From positions 992,001 through 1,056,000 of the forward strand of contig OZ220699.1 of NCBI GenBank assembly GCA_965116565.1: a DNA stretch of 64,000 nucleotides, in the 5' to 3' direction. The notes beneath the pieces are model-generated. The model did no database searches. It was given only the letters and a program-made list of their open reading frames with translations, and had not been told where the DNA came from. The translations under genes and the position numbers were made by a program. Shown here one piece after another: positions 7,524-16,333 of this stretch (positions within the stretch are counted from its first letter, which is position 1; every line of letters starts with the position of its first letter). Source of the stretch: Bin87 sp965116565 (GTDB lineage: Bacteria > Chloroflexota > Dehalococcoidia > Lucifugimonadales > UBA3495).

Positions 7524-8087
7524 ATGACTACCGCCAATCGACCGACAGTACAGCTGATTGACCCGACCGGGTTCGATCCGGGAGAAACCCCCCTGGTGAT
7601 GGCAGCACGCCCCGTTGACCTGCGCGGAAAGCGCCTGGGCCTGCTGGACAACTCCAAGGCGAATTCGGATGCAATCCTCTGGGCCATCGCTCGTGAACTG
7701 GATGCGGAGTTTGAGTTTGCCGACATCTTCTACGCGAAAAAGCACAGCGCCTCATTGCCTCCTTTCCCCGAGGTGATGGCCGATCTCCACCGCAATGCGG
7801 ACTTCGTTATCGCCGGGGTGGGTGATTGAGGGGGCTGCTCGTCGGGCAGTTTGCACGACGGAATTACTTTGGAGCGGCAGGGCATCCCGGCGGCCACGAT
7901 CATAACGACGGTGTTCGCGAACACCGCGCGCGCCTATACCCGGTTGATGGGTGTCCCGAACTTCCCCTACCTGATGTGTCCACATCCGATCACAAACGTG
8001 AAGGGTGATGCCCTCCTGGAGCGCGCTCACGAACTCACGCCGGGCGTCCGGAACCTGTTGATCAACGGGGCGTTGACGAACAACTAG
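7524..8087 (+). CDS. UGSC-family selenoprotein candidate, in-frame UGA at codon 102
   Basis: Read straight through, this is one 187-residue frame interrupted by a TGA at 7827-7829. Upstream, the frame ends DFVIAGVGD; downstream it continues GGCSSGSLHDGITLERQGIP with no frame change and runs to a TAG. Around the TGA the product is GVGD-U-GGC-SS, which matches the U/C-G-S-C motif of the UGSC (seleno)protein family in position and flanks (VGD before; SS...HD.I.LE..GIP after). A hairpin with a G in its apical loop begins 10 bases after the TGA. The start ATG has AAGGAG upstream. Known family: UGSC proteins with Sec or Cys, probably redox; reaction unknown. The alternative, a nonsense mutation, would be unlikely to fall exactly on the active-site Cys/Sec codon. 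Confidence 0.82.
7839..7861 (+). promoter_or_regulatory. Putative bacterial SECIS hairpin
   Basis: CGTCG (7840-7844) pairs with CGACG (7856-7860). A G.A mismatch follows, then GC (7846-7847) pairs with GC (7853-7854) around the loop AGTTT. The T7839.G7861 wobble can extend the base. The apical loop starts 19 bases after the in-frame TGA and has G as its second base, as expected for a bacterial SelB-binding element. A competing CTGC/GCAG stem (7835-7838/7846-7849) is also possible. Confidence 0.6.
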
Positions 8088-8114
8088 TCGGAATGTGATT
8101 CGGATCGCGGTTCT

Positions 8115-9908
8115 ATGGCAGGCTTTGGCAACATTCTCCGACGATTGGTCGGCCGACTCAGGGAACAAGAGACGACAGACTCTCGCGAGCAGGAGTTTCA
8201 GTCGAGCCTGGGTCCCCAAACATACGATCCGCTGGATCAGTCTGTGGATCGGGTCACGGTCGAGTCGGGCCGAACCGTCGGCCATGCGGTGGAGGAACCC
8301 CTGGTCCATGCTGACCCGGTGCTTTCTTCGCCGCGAATGGCCGAAAACGCGGAGTTGGCTTTCAACGCCGAGCCGCCGGCCAGCCCGGTGGCCGAACCGC
8401 CCGCCGCCCTGGTAGCCGAACCCGCTGGCGAGATGGCGATCGACGTCGGACAGGTGGGCTTGTCGGATGATGATGCTGAGGTCGATGACCCCCTGGTGGC
8501 GAATTGTCCGTATTGTGGCTTGCGCGACCAACGAATAGGGACGCGTTGCGAGCGATGCTCCCAGGTGATAGTCCGCCTGCCAGCCTGGGCCCAGCACCGG
8601 CGGCACAACTGGTTGCTCAACCGTCTGTCCTGGAAGCGGATCATCGTTGCTGCGATCGCGGCATTGCTGGTCGTATTCGTTATCTGGGTGAACTATCCCT
8701 TCGCTCCCAATCCGCTCATCATCTTCAAGAACATCCAGTCCCAGATGACGGCGGACGCCAGCCCCGGGGTTTGGACCATCAGCGGGCGCGACTTGCGCAA
8801 CAGCCGCAGCATAGATGTCGGTTTCCCGCCACCGGTCGGGGACGTGGTCTGGACGACGTTCATACCGGAACCCTTGAACTCCGAACCGGTGGCGCAGCAT
8901 TCGAACATTTACGTGGGATCAGCCAACGGGATATTTTCACTCGCCCAGCACGATGGTCAGCCCCGGCAAGGCTGGGAGGGCGGCACCGCAGGGAGGATTA
9001 CCGGCGCCGCCGCGGTGGTAGAGACGTTCCTTTTCTTCGGCAGCACCGATCATACGGTCAACGCCTGGAACGCGCTGACTGGCGACTCCTGGTGGAGTTA
9101 TCCGGCGGAAGATACGGTCGAGGTCGCTCCGGCCATCGCTGACGGCCTGCTCTATGTCAGCTCCGGCAAAGGCTGGCTGTACGCGTTGGACGCGCACAAC
9201 GGCTCGCTGATATGGGAAACCCGGCTCGACAGCGACGCGAGCGCCGAGGTCGCCATTCACGACGGCAAGTTGTTTGTTGGCGACGATAAGGGCATCTTCT
9301 ATATCCTCTCAGCGAGAACAGGTCAGGAATGGTTCAGATATCGGACGCTGAAAACGATCTCGGGGCCGCCGGTCATATCGTCCGACGGGGAGCGGGCGTA
9401 TTTCCCATCCAGCGGTCAACTGTACGCGGTGAGCGCTCTGGAACGGGAGGTGCCGGGCCTGTATCAATTCAAGAAGATCTGGGCCCAACTATGGTTGTGG
9501 CAAGTTCCGGGAGTGCCGCGCCCGCCGGGCCAGCAGGGAGGCCTTTGGCGTTTCTCGCCCGAGAACCCACTCCAGGGAATCTACAGTTCGCCCGCACTGT
9601 CTGAAGACGAAAAGGGCAGCACTTTGTACGCCGGCGCGTACGACAATTCCATGTACGCTCTGAATGCCCTGGATGGGACTCGTCGCTGGACGTTCGATGC
9701 CGATGACGCCATCCTGGCCTCGCCCATTGTGGTGAAGGACCGGTTGATGTTCGGCGATCGGTCCGGAAACATCTACTCGCTGGACCGGCACGACGGGTCT
9801 CTGGAATGGAAAGTGTCCGTTGACTCGGCGATAACGATTCCACCGGTGCAGAGCAACGATTTGCTGGTTGTGCGTGCTGCGGACGGAAATATCTATGGCA
9901 TAAAGTGA
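8115..9908 (+). CDS. Membrane-anchored PQQ-like beta-propeller protein with cytoplasmic zinc ribbon
   Basis: 597 residues. The order is: an acidic, low-complexity N-terminal region; a zinc ribbon CPYC...CERC (C131, C134, C145, C148); one transmembrane helix IIVAAIAALLVVFVIWVNY (about 176-194); then a large extracytoplasmic domain. The outer domain carries repeated blades such as GLLYVSSGKGWLYALDAHNG, GSTLYAGAYDNSMYALNALD and DRLMFGDRSGNIYSLDRHDG, the PQQ/BamB-like propeller pattern. Residues for PQQ catalysis are not evident, so it may be a binding or scaffold protein rather than an enzyme. It follows the UGSC gene by 27 bases without an obvious ribosome site of its own and ends before a strong terminator. 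Function unknown. Confidence 0.8.
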   Translation: MAGFGNILRRLVGRLREQETTDSREQEFQSSLGPQTYDPLDQSVDRVTVESGRTVGHAVEEPLVHADPVLSSPRMAENAELAFNAEPPASPVAEPPAALVAEPAGEMAIDVGQVGLSDDDAEVDDPLVANCPYCGLRDQRIGTRCERCSQVIVRLPAWAQHRRHNWLLNRLSWKRIIVAAIAALLVVFVIWVNYPFAPNPLIIFKNIQSQMTADASPGVWTISGRDLRNSRSIDVGFPPPVGDVVWTTFIPEPLNSEPVAQHSNIYVGSANGIFSLAQHDGQPRQGWEGGTAGRITGAAAVVETFLFFGSTDHTVNAWNALTGDSWWSYPAEDTVEVAPAIADGLLYVSSGKGWLYALDAHNGSLIWETRLDSDASAEVAIHDGKLFVGDDKGIFYILSARTGQEWFRYRTLKTISGPPVISSDGERAYFPSSGQLYAVSALEREVPGLYQFKKIWAQLWLWQVPGVPRPPGQQGGLWRFSPENPLQGIYSSPALSEDEKGSTLYAGAYDNSMYALNALDGTRRWTFDADDAILASPIVVKDRLMFGDRSGNIYSLDRHDGSLEWKVSVDSAITIPPVQSNDLLVVRAADGNIYGIK

Positions 9909-9954
9909 AGCGCCGGCTTCGGTTACGACCGCCCGGCTGGGCTCCAACGAAAAT

Positions 9955-9987
9955 CGCTCCCCGAATCCCCGGGGAGCGACTGTTTTT
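9955..9987. terminator. Bidirectional terminator between convergent genes
   Basis: CGCTCCCC (9955-9962) pairs with GGGGAGCG (9971-9978). It is followed on the plus strand by ACTGTTTTT and on the minus strand by ATTTTCG. It serves both the propeller gene and the opp operon. Confidence 0.8.
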
Positions 9988-10005
9988 CCGGATGGTTGCG
10001 GAACG

Positions 10006-10986
10006 TCAGTAGAGGTGGCATGAAACCCGGTGGCCGGGCGAAACCTCTTTCTCCACCGGCACTTCCTCGGAGCACTGGGGCATCGCAAACGGGCAGCGCG
10101 GGTGGAAACGGCACCCGCTGGGCGGGTTGATCGGCGACGGGACTTCGCCCTGGAGGACGATGTCCTCACGGATCAGGTCCGGATGCGACGGCAGCGCAGC
10201 CGAGAACAACGCCCGTGTGTATGGGTGCAGCGCGTTGTTGTAAAGCTCTTCTGTCTCCGCGTACTCCACGATCTGGCCCAGGTACATCACCGCCGTCTCG
10301 TGGGCCATGTAACGCACGGTGGCAAGGTTGTGCGCGATCAGCAGGTAGCTGACGTTGTACTGCTCCTGCAGGTCCTTCAGCAGGTTCATCACCTGCGCGC
10401 GGATCGATACGTCCAGCGCGGAAACCGGCTCGTCGAGCACGATCAGCTTGGGGTACGAAACGAGGGCGGAGGCCACTGCGATGCGCTGCCGCTGGCCACC
10501 GCTGAATTCGTGGGGATAGTTCGTAGCCTGCTGGGAGTGCAACCCAACCTGTTGAAGGACCTCGGAGACCCGCTCGTTCTTCTCCTGCGTGGTCACGTTC
10601 CGGTTCACGACCAGTGGCTCAGACACTATGTCTCGCACGCGCATACGAGGACTCAACGACGACCACGGGTCCTGGAAAACTGCCTGCACGGTGGTGCGAT
10701 AATCCTGCAACTCGGAACCGCTGAAGGTGTTGATGTCCTTGCCTTCGAGCAGGATATCGCCCTCGGTTGGGCGCTCCAGACGCAGCAGCAACTTGCTGGT
10801 GGTCGTCTTGCCGCAACCGGATTCACCCACCAGCCCAACGGTTTCGCCCTGTTTGATAGAGAACGAGATACCGTCCACGGCCTGAACGTACCCGATGGTT
10901 TTCATCAGGATGAGGCCCTTGGTAACGGGGAAGTACTTCTTAAGGTTGCGTACTTCCAGGAGAGGGTCGTTAGTAGCCACTGCCAT
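10006..10986 (-). CDS. oppF: Oligopeptide/dipeptide ABC transporter ATPase (OppF/DppF type)
   Basis: A 326-residue ABC ATPase that energises peptide uptake. Walker A is GESGCGKTTTSKLL, the signature is FSGGQRQRIAVASAL and Walker B is LIVLDEPVSALD. After the ATPase domain comes the OppF/DppF C-terminal extension with the Cys-rich PSGCRFHPRCPFAMPQC segment, which in this family can bind an Fe-S cluster. It is the last gene of the operon and is followed by the terminator at 9955-9978. The ATG has GAGG about 10 bases upstream. It pairs with the OppD ATPase directly upstream; the substrate is set by the binding proteins, not by this subunit. Confidence 0.94.
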   Translation of the reverse strand: MAVATNDPLLEVRNLKKYFPVTKGLILMKTIGYVQAVDGISFSIKQGETVGLVGESGCGKTTTSKLLLRLERPTEGDILLEGKDINTFSGSELQDYRTTVQAVFQDPWSSLSPRMRVRDIVSEPLVVNRNVTTQEKNERVSEVLQQVGLHSQQATNYPHEFSGGQRQRIAVASALVSYPKLIVLDEPVSALDVSIRAQVMNLLKDLQEQYNVSYLLIAHNLATVRYMAHETAVMYLGQIVEYAETEELYNNALHPYTRALFSAALPSHPDLIREDIVLQGEVPSPINPPSGCRFHPRCPFAMPQCSEEVPVEKEVSPGHRVSCHLY

Positions 10987-11037
10987 GGGGAGCGGTCCTC
11001 CTCAGAATTGTTCAGATTGTAATGGACTTGCCGGATC

Positions 11038-12081
11038 TTAGCCCGCGGATCCGGTCGGCGGGACGAATTCTTCGATCGGCGTACCCTGCCAGTCGGCGTC
11101 AAGAGCCCAGCAGTCAGCGTGGTGTCCTTCCGCCAGTTGGTACGAGTGCGGATACGCCTCGTAGCACTGGTCTGCGACATACGGGCACCGGGGAGCGAAC
11201 CGACATCCTTCCGGCAGGTTGGACAGCAGAGGCGGCTGCCCGTCGATGGAGTACAGCCGGTCCACGCTCTGTTCCAGCTTGGGGACCGAATTGATCAGCG
11301 CCTGGGTGTAGGGGTGCGCGGGACGGCTGAAGATGTCGCGCACGTCGCCCTGCTCGATGATGCGTCCTGCGTACATCACGGCGACGCGATCGCACATTCT
11401 TGCGACCACGCCAAAGTCGTGGGTGATGAAGATGATGGCCAGGCCGGTTTCGGCCTGAATTTCCTTCAACAGGCGCAGGTACTGCAACTGGATGGTAACG
11501 TCCAGTGCAGTGGTGGGCTCGTCCGCTATGATAACGCCGGGCTCGCAGGACATGGCGATGGCGCCCACAACGCGCTGCTTCATGCCGCCGGACATCTGGT
11601 GTGGATAGTCGTCAAGCCGGCGCTCGGGCGCCGCCACGTTGACCTTGCGCAGTGCGTCAACGGCGCGCGACAACATGGAGCTCTTGTTTTCCTTGTGGGC
11701 GATGCCCAGCGCTTCCCTCAACTGGTTTCCGATGGTGAACACCGGGTTGAGCGAGGTCTGCGGGTCCTGGAGGATCATGGAGATCTGTCGTCCCCGCACG
11801 TCGCGCATTTCGTCTTCGCTCTTCTGCAGGATGTCTTCACCGTTAAGGATGATTTCTCCTTCAACGGTTTTGCCGGCCGGTTTGGGGACCAACTGCAATA
11901 GCGATAGGGCGGTCATTGTCTTGCCGCAGCCGGACTCGCCGACAATGCCAAGCGTCTCGCCTTTCTTCAGGTTGAATGAGATTCCGTCGACCGCCTTTAC
12001 CGTGGCGGCACGAGTGAAGATATACGTCTTGAGGTTGTTAACCTCGAGAATGGTGTCTGTAGCGGTCTGAACAGCTGTCAT
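11038..12081 (-). CDS. oppD: Oligopeptide/dipeptide ABC transporter ATPase (OppD/DppD type)
   Basis: A 347-residue partner ATPase of OppF. Walker A is GESGCGKTMTALSLL, the signature is MSGGMKQRVVGAIAM, Walker B is VIIADEPTTALD and the switch His is in IIFITHDFGVV. The C-terminal oligopeptide-transporter extension has EGCRFAPRCPYVADQC. The start lies three bases after the OppC stop, so translation is probably coupled. Only one OppD/OppF pair serves two sets of permeases and binding proteins in this operon. The name oppD rather than dppD is a convention; the ligand is unknown. Confidence 0.94.
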   Translation of the reverse strand: MTAVQTATDTILEVNNLKTYIFTRAATVKAVDGISFNLKKGETLGIVGESGCGKTMTALSLLQLVPKPAGKTVEGEIILNGEDILQKSEDEMRDVRGRQISMILQDPQTSLNPVFTIGNQLREALGIAHKENKSSMLSRAVDALRKVNVAAPERRLDDYPHQMSGGMKQRVVGAIAMSCEPGVIIADEPTTALDVTIQLQYLRLLKEIQAETGLAIIFITHDFGVVARMCDRVAVMYAGRIIEQGDVRDIFSRPAHPYTQALINSVPKLEQSVDRLYSIDGQPPLLSNLPEGCRFAPRCPYVADQCYEAYPHSYQLAEGHHADCWALDADWQGTPIEEFVPPTGSAG

Positions 12082-12084
12082 GGC

Positions 12085-13170
12085 TTACACGTTCCTTAGT
12101 TTGGGGTCCAGTTTGTCTCGAAGCCAGTCTCCCAACAGGTTCATAGAGAGTACCGTAAGCACGATGGCTAGGCAAGGGAAGAGGAATATCCACCAGGCCG
12201 TGGTAATCAGGTCCCTGCCGTCGGCTACCATCACTCCCCAAGCCGGCGTGGGCGCCGGAATTCCCGCGCCCAGGAAGCTGAGGGTGGATTCCAGGATGAT
12301 GACGTGCCCCACCTCCAGGGTCGCCAATACCACGACCGTGTTGACCAGGTTGGGGAAGATGTGCTTGATCATGATCCGCACGTTGGAAGCTCCCGAAACC
12401 CTGGCGCGGTCGATGAAGTCCTGCTGCTTGATTGACAGCGCTTCGCCGCGCACCACGCGGGCATATCGAGCCCAGAGCAGTACCGCGATTACGACGATCA
12501 CAGTGGTGAAGCCGGCGCCGATGGCCGCCACCAACACCAGCGCGAGCAGAATCGATGGGAACGCGAGCTTGATGTCAACGATGCGCATGATTATGGCATC
12601 GGTTTTGCCGCCCCGATAGGCGGCCAGCATTCCCAGGATGGTGCCCAGACCTCCGCCCAGCAGGATTGCCAGGGATGAGACCATCAGCGAGATGCGGGCG
12701 CCGTGCATGATCCGGCTCAGTATGTCCCGGCCCTGCTTGTCGGTTCCGAGTGGATACTCCATGGAACCGCCCTTGTTGGCCAGGAACCTGAGGGTGTCGC
12801 CGGGATCAGCGGTGCCGTCTTCGCCGCCGGCCAGGATCGTGGCCTCACCGCGTTCTACCTTGCGCTGGGCGTTGGACAGCCCGATTTCCAGGTGCAGCCT
12901 GTCCCGGTCCGCGCGTTGCACCACGGTCCGCGTTTCGAAGCTTTCCGATACCCAGAAGGGCGGCAGCTTCGCGTCATCGAGCACCCCGATGCGTTGATTG
13001 TGGGGCGCCAGCTGATTCGCAAACATCGCAGGAATCACCAGCAGAAATATCAGCACGGCCAGAGGTATCAGCGGCAGTTCGCGCAGTGTTCGAATTACTT
13101 TGGAGGCCCGGCTGTCGCGCGGTTGAGTCCCAACGCCAGCAACCTCTGGGGTAGTAGTTACGGCTGCCAT
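12085..13170 (-). CDS. oppC: Peptide ABC transporter permease (OppC/DppC type), second set
   Basis: 361 residues. One N-terminal membrane helix (LPLIPLAVLIFLLVIPAMFA) is followed by a 70-80 residue hydrophilic insert and then the BPD_transp_1 domain, with the EAA-like loop SGASNVRIMIKHIFPN that contacts the ATPases. The sequence YPLGTDKQGRDILSRIMHGA is the standard OppC/DppC entry into the core. The external insert (FETRTVVQRADRDRLHLEIG onward) is longer than in classical OppC (about 300 residues) and is shared with the paralogue at 16334. AGGTG lies just upstream of the ATG. It heterodimerises with the OppB product upstream. Confidence 0.92.
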   Translation of the reverse strand: MAAVTTTPEVAGVGTQPRDSRASKVIRTLRELPLIPLAVLIFLLVIPAMFANQLAPHNQRIGVLDDAKLPPFWVSESFETRTVVQRADRDRLHLEIGLSNAQRKVERGEATILAGGEDGTADPGDTLRFLANKGGSMEYPLGTDKQGRDILSRIMHGARISLMVSSLAILLGGGLGTILGMLAAYRGGKTDAIIMRIVDIKLAFPSILLALVLVAAIGAGFTTVIVVIAVLLWARYARVVRGEALSIKQQDFIDRARVSGASNVRIMIKHIFPNLVNTVVVLATLEVGHVIILESTLSFLGAGIPAPTPAWGVMVADGRDLITTAWWIFLFPCLAIVLTVLSMNLLGDWLRDKLDPKLRNV

Positions 13171-13228
13171 TTCACACCTCGCTCATTGACTCGCGCCTTG
13201 CGGCACACGCTACCTGATTCATCATTGC

Positions 13229-14149
13229 CTACGTGTACCTTATTCTCGGGTCGATGTATGCGTACAGCACGTCCACCATGATGTTGATGATGACGAACGC
13301 CGTGGCGAACAGCAGGACCACCGCCTGCACCACTACGTAGTCTCGGAACAGGATCGCCTTGATCACCAGATGGCCCAACCCGGGCCAGGCGAACACGGTC
13401 TCGATGACCACCGATCCGGTGATGAGCACCGCGCCGATGAGGCCAAAGTAGGTCAAGGGAACGATCAACGCGTTGCGGAAGCAGTGTTTCCAGATGACTT
13501 TCCATTCGGCCACGCCCTTGATGCGCGCCAGCTTGACGTATTCGGTGTCAAGCACCTCCAGCATCGATGAGCGGGTGAGCCTCATCAGCGCGGCCACGTT
13601 GTAATATCCCAAGGCCAGGGCTGGCAGAACAATGTATTCAAATCCGCCGCTGCCCGAGGTTGGGAAGAAATTCAACTGCACTGCGAATATCCACATCAGG
13701 ATCAGGCCCACGGCGAATGTTGGCGCCGATTGGCCTAAAATGGCGAACAATTTGCCGCCGTAGTCAAATGGCGTGTCTTTCTTGATGGCAACCAACACGC
13801 CCACGGGGAATGCGATTACGCCGCTGACAATGAGGGCCAGTGCCGACAGCTTTATGGTGTTTGGCAACCGCTGTACGATCAATTCGGTCGCGGTGGAATT
13901 GGGCCATGCCATGGCCTCGCCCAGATCTCCCCGGAACAATTTGCCGAGGTACTGGATATATTGCATGTGAAGGGGCTTGTCGAGTCCCCACTCCGCTTTG
14001 ATCAGCTCTATCTGTTCTTCGGAGGCTTCTTCCGGCAACAGGACGTTGAGTGGGTCCCCGGAAACGCGGGCCAACGCGAAGGTTACCGTGCAGATTACGA
14101 AGATCGCCAAGAGGCCTTGCGCGACTCGTCTCAAAATGTATGCCTGCAT
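13229..14149 (-). CDS. oppB: Peptide ABC transporter permease (OppB/DppB type), second set
   Basis: A 306-residue inner-membrane permease. It starts MQAYILRRVAQGLLAIFVIC, the typical OppB/DppB first helix, followed by SGDPLNVLLPEEASEEQIEL, multiple membrane segments, and the coupling loop KLARIKGVAEWKVIWKHCFRNA. The C-terminal WPGLGHLVIKAI...RDYVVVQAVVL block is characteristic. AAGGAACGG lies upstream of the ATG, the same leader arrangement as the paralogue at 18360. It follows the frameshifted binding protein after a 17-bp hairpin. It is very similar to the product at 17443-18360, pointing to duplication of an SBP-B-C cassette. Confidence 0.93.
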   Translation of the reverse strand: MQAYILRRVAQGLLAIFVICTVTFALARVSGDPLNVLLPEEASEEQIELIKAEWGLDKPLHMQYIQYLGKLFRGDLGEAMAWPNSTATELIVQRLPNTIKLSALALIVSGVIAFPVGVLVAIKKDTPFDYGGKLFAILGQSAPTFAVGLILMWIFAVQLNFFPTSGSGGFEYIVLPALALGYYNVAALMRLTRSSMLEVLDTEYVKLARIKGVAEWKVIWKHCFRNALIVPLTYFGLIGAVLITGSVVIETVFAWPGLGHLVIKAILFRDYVVVQAVVLLFATAFVIINIMVDVLYAYIDPRIRYT

Positions 14150-14185
14150 CTCGGGTCCGTTCCTTTGTCGCTGTGAAAATCGGCC

Positions 14186-14222
14186 CCTCCGGCGTCAACT
14201 CGAACCGAGTTGACGCCGGAGG
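14186..14222 (-). terminator. Strong intercistronic hairpin after the second binding-protein gene
   Basis: A 17-bp stem (14186-14202 with 14206-14222) around an AAC loop, with no T-run following. It lies between the binding protein and OppB. It probably stabilises the upstream message or partially ends transcription, so that the binding protein is made in excess. Confidence 0.65.
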
Positions 14223-14264
14223 ATGAAGCTCTCCGGAATTACGTCCTTCTGCTGACTGTTAAGG

Positions 14265-16237
14265 TCAGTAGCGGACGCCCTTGATGTGCTCCAGGTCGGT
14301 GAACTGTCCACCGTAGGGGCCGAGGTAGATGTACTCCTCGACCACTTCGGGGTCGATCACCACCTGCACGGAAAGGGTGTGCAACGGGATCGAGGCCACC
14401 TCGTAGAACAATTCGTCAGTGGCGGCGTGCCAATGGCCCAATTGCTCCTCGAAATTCAGGGAGTTCAGGGCGTTGTAGGTACTCTGCCACACGGTGTCGC
14501 TCACGTAGAACCGCATGAAACGCTCCGGGCTGTACGCGAAGTGAATCGTCGGATGCGGCGGCTCGGCGTATCCCCGGAAGGGATAGATGCAGCACGTGGT
14601 TGTCGCGCCGCGGTATTCCTGCCGCCACTGGGAGAATTCCATCTCCCGGATCTCGGTGGTCAGGCCGATGTTCTCCCACATAGCGGCGATTGCCACCACG
14701 TAGTCCTTCATCTCGGGCAGACCGCTCATGGTGTAGCTGATGATGGGAACGTTGAATCCGTTCGGGTAGCCGGCTTCCGCCAGGAGTTCCCGGGCCCGGT
14801 CTGGGTCAAAGCCGTAGAGTTCTCCCAGGAGTTTTCCCATTCGGGGTTGTAACCGGCGTATTCGCCGCCGAACGCTTCGGCGCTGGGAATCAGACCGGCG
14901 ACGCGGCCCTCGGCTCCCTGACCGTCGAAGATGTTCTCGCGGATGGAGTCTCGGTCGATGGCCTTATTCATCGCCATGCGGACCATCTTGCCCGTATCGC
15001 CTGGCGCAGCCCACGGAACCGTGGGGTCGTACGAGGCGGCGGAATAAGGTTCGAACTCCGGTCCTTCCTTGGTGGCGAAATACATGCCTCCGAAAACCAT
15101 CATGCTGTTGACGGCAACCACCTGGCTGGGGGCCAGATCCAGGCCGGCGTCCAACGCCTGACCGACCAGTGCCCGGTCGATGGTGGCCACATGGGCTTCG
15201 CGCGCCAACATCGCGGCTAGGCGCGTGGACGCCTCTTCAATGATTTTGATTTCGATGGTGTCCCAGTCGGGATCAACGCGGTAGTGACCGCCGGGGGCGC
15301 GTTCCCAAAGCCAACCGATGCCTTTCTCGAAGTCGGCGAACTGGTACGGTCCCAAACGGGCCGGCCCCTGTTCCAACAGCGTGGGCTCTCCGGCGGAGCA
15401 AAACCCGTCGAGGTGAGGGATCTCGGGGAAGGACTCATAGTCGGCTGCGCCGTTGGGACAGCCGGTGTCCCACTGCGCCTTGCTGGTCATGGGCAGACCG
15501 CGATAACCGGAAATCCAGTAGTCGAAGATCAGTTCCGGCCGCGCGCCCATGGAGATGTTGATCTCGTGGTCGCTGATGACTTCCGGAATCGCCTGTGGGT
15601 TAGTGCGGAAGTAGTCGCAGTAGGACGCGCCGCAGGTGGGGTTGGTGTAGTAGTTGAGCGAGTTCACAACGTCGTGGGCCGTGAATTCGCCGTAACCAAA
15701 GTGGAAGTTGACCCCTTCGCGCAGCTTGAAGTTCCAGGTGCGTCCGTCTTCGCTCACGCTCCAGTCGGTCGCCAGTTGAGGCTCGAGCGAGCCGTCGTAG
15801 CGGTTCGCGTCGATGAGGAACTCATGGGACGGCCGGTGCTGGCTGGTCGCGCTGCCGGTCACGTCGCAGTCCATGATTCCCTGGCGCGTCTGCTGCGAGA
15901 ACAGGAAGACCAGGTCCTTGGTCTTGAGCTCGCCATCACCGGCGGAGACTTCCGCGGTTGGTTGTGGCTGTGCCACCGGCGTCGTGCCAACAAACGACGG
16001 GCGGGTGGGCGCCGAGGTTGCCGGTGGAGGGGCCGCCGTAGCGGTGGGAGCGGCTTGCTGTTGTTGCTGTTGGGGCGCGGGAGCTTCGGTGGGAGCCGCC
16101 TGTTGCGCCGCCGGCTGGCTGGCAGGTTGCACGGGCGCCGGCTCCTCTGCGCCGCCGCAACCCACGATGAACAGCGCTGTCAGCAACGCCATTGCAGTGA
16201 AAATCATCGGCCATCGAAAAACGTGTTTTCTTCTCAT
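14265..16237 (-). pseudogene. Peptide-binding lipoprotein (SBP family 5) with a one-base frameshift
   Basis: An extracytoplasmic solute-binding protein of family 5. The N-terminal half runs from the ATG at 16237 (AGGAGG upstream), with a lipoprotein signal ending FIVGC and a Gln/Pro/Ala-rich linker, to NPEWENSWE. There the frame breaks; the rest continues in another frame as LYGFDPDRARELLAEAGYP to VRY at 14265. The intact paralogue reads SWEELYGYDEERAKELLAEA across this point. Restoring one base at about 14820-14822 gives 1974 nt, exactly the paralogue's length. This is either a very recent inactivating deletion or a sequencing/assembly error. Both halves are otherwise free of stops and well conserved. 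The frames overlap at 14726-14840. Confidence 0.85.
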
Positions 16238-16333
16238 TACGCCCCTCCTGAAAGAGTTGGAATGCCTATGTTCTCCGTGATTTACCTGAATGATCCTCCA
16301 GTGTTCGTTGAGATTCACGTGAATTGATGTGGG

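Noticed and set aside
7827..7829. TGA as a true stop dividing two separate small genes
   Set aside because: The downstream part continues in the same frame with family-typical sequence and has no own start or ribosome site. The codon lies at the redox motif, so selenocysteine is the better reading.
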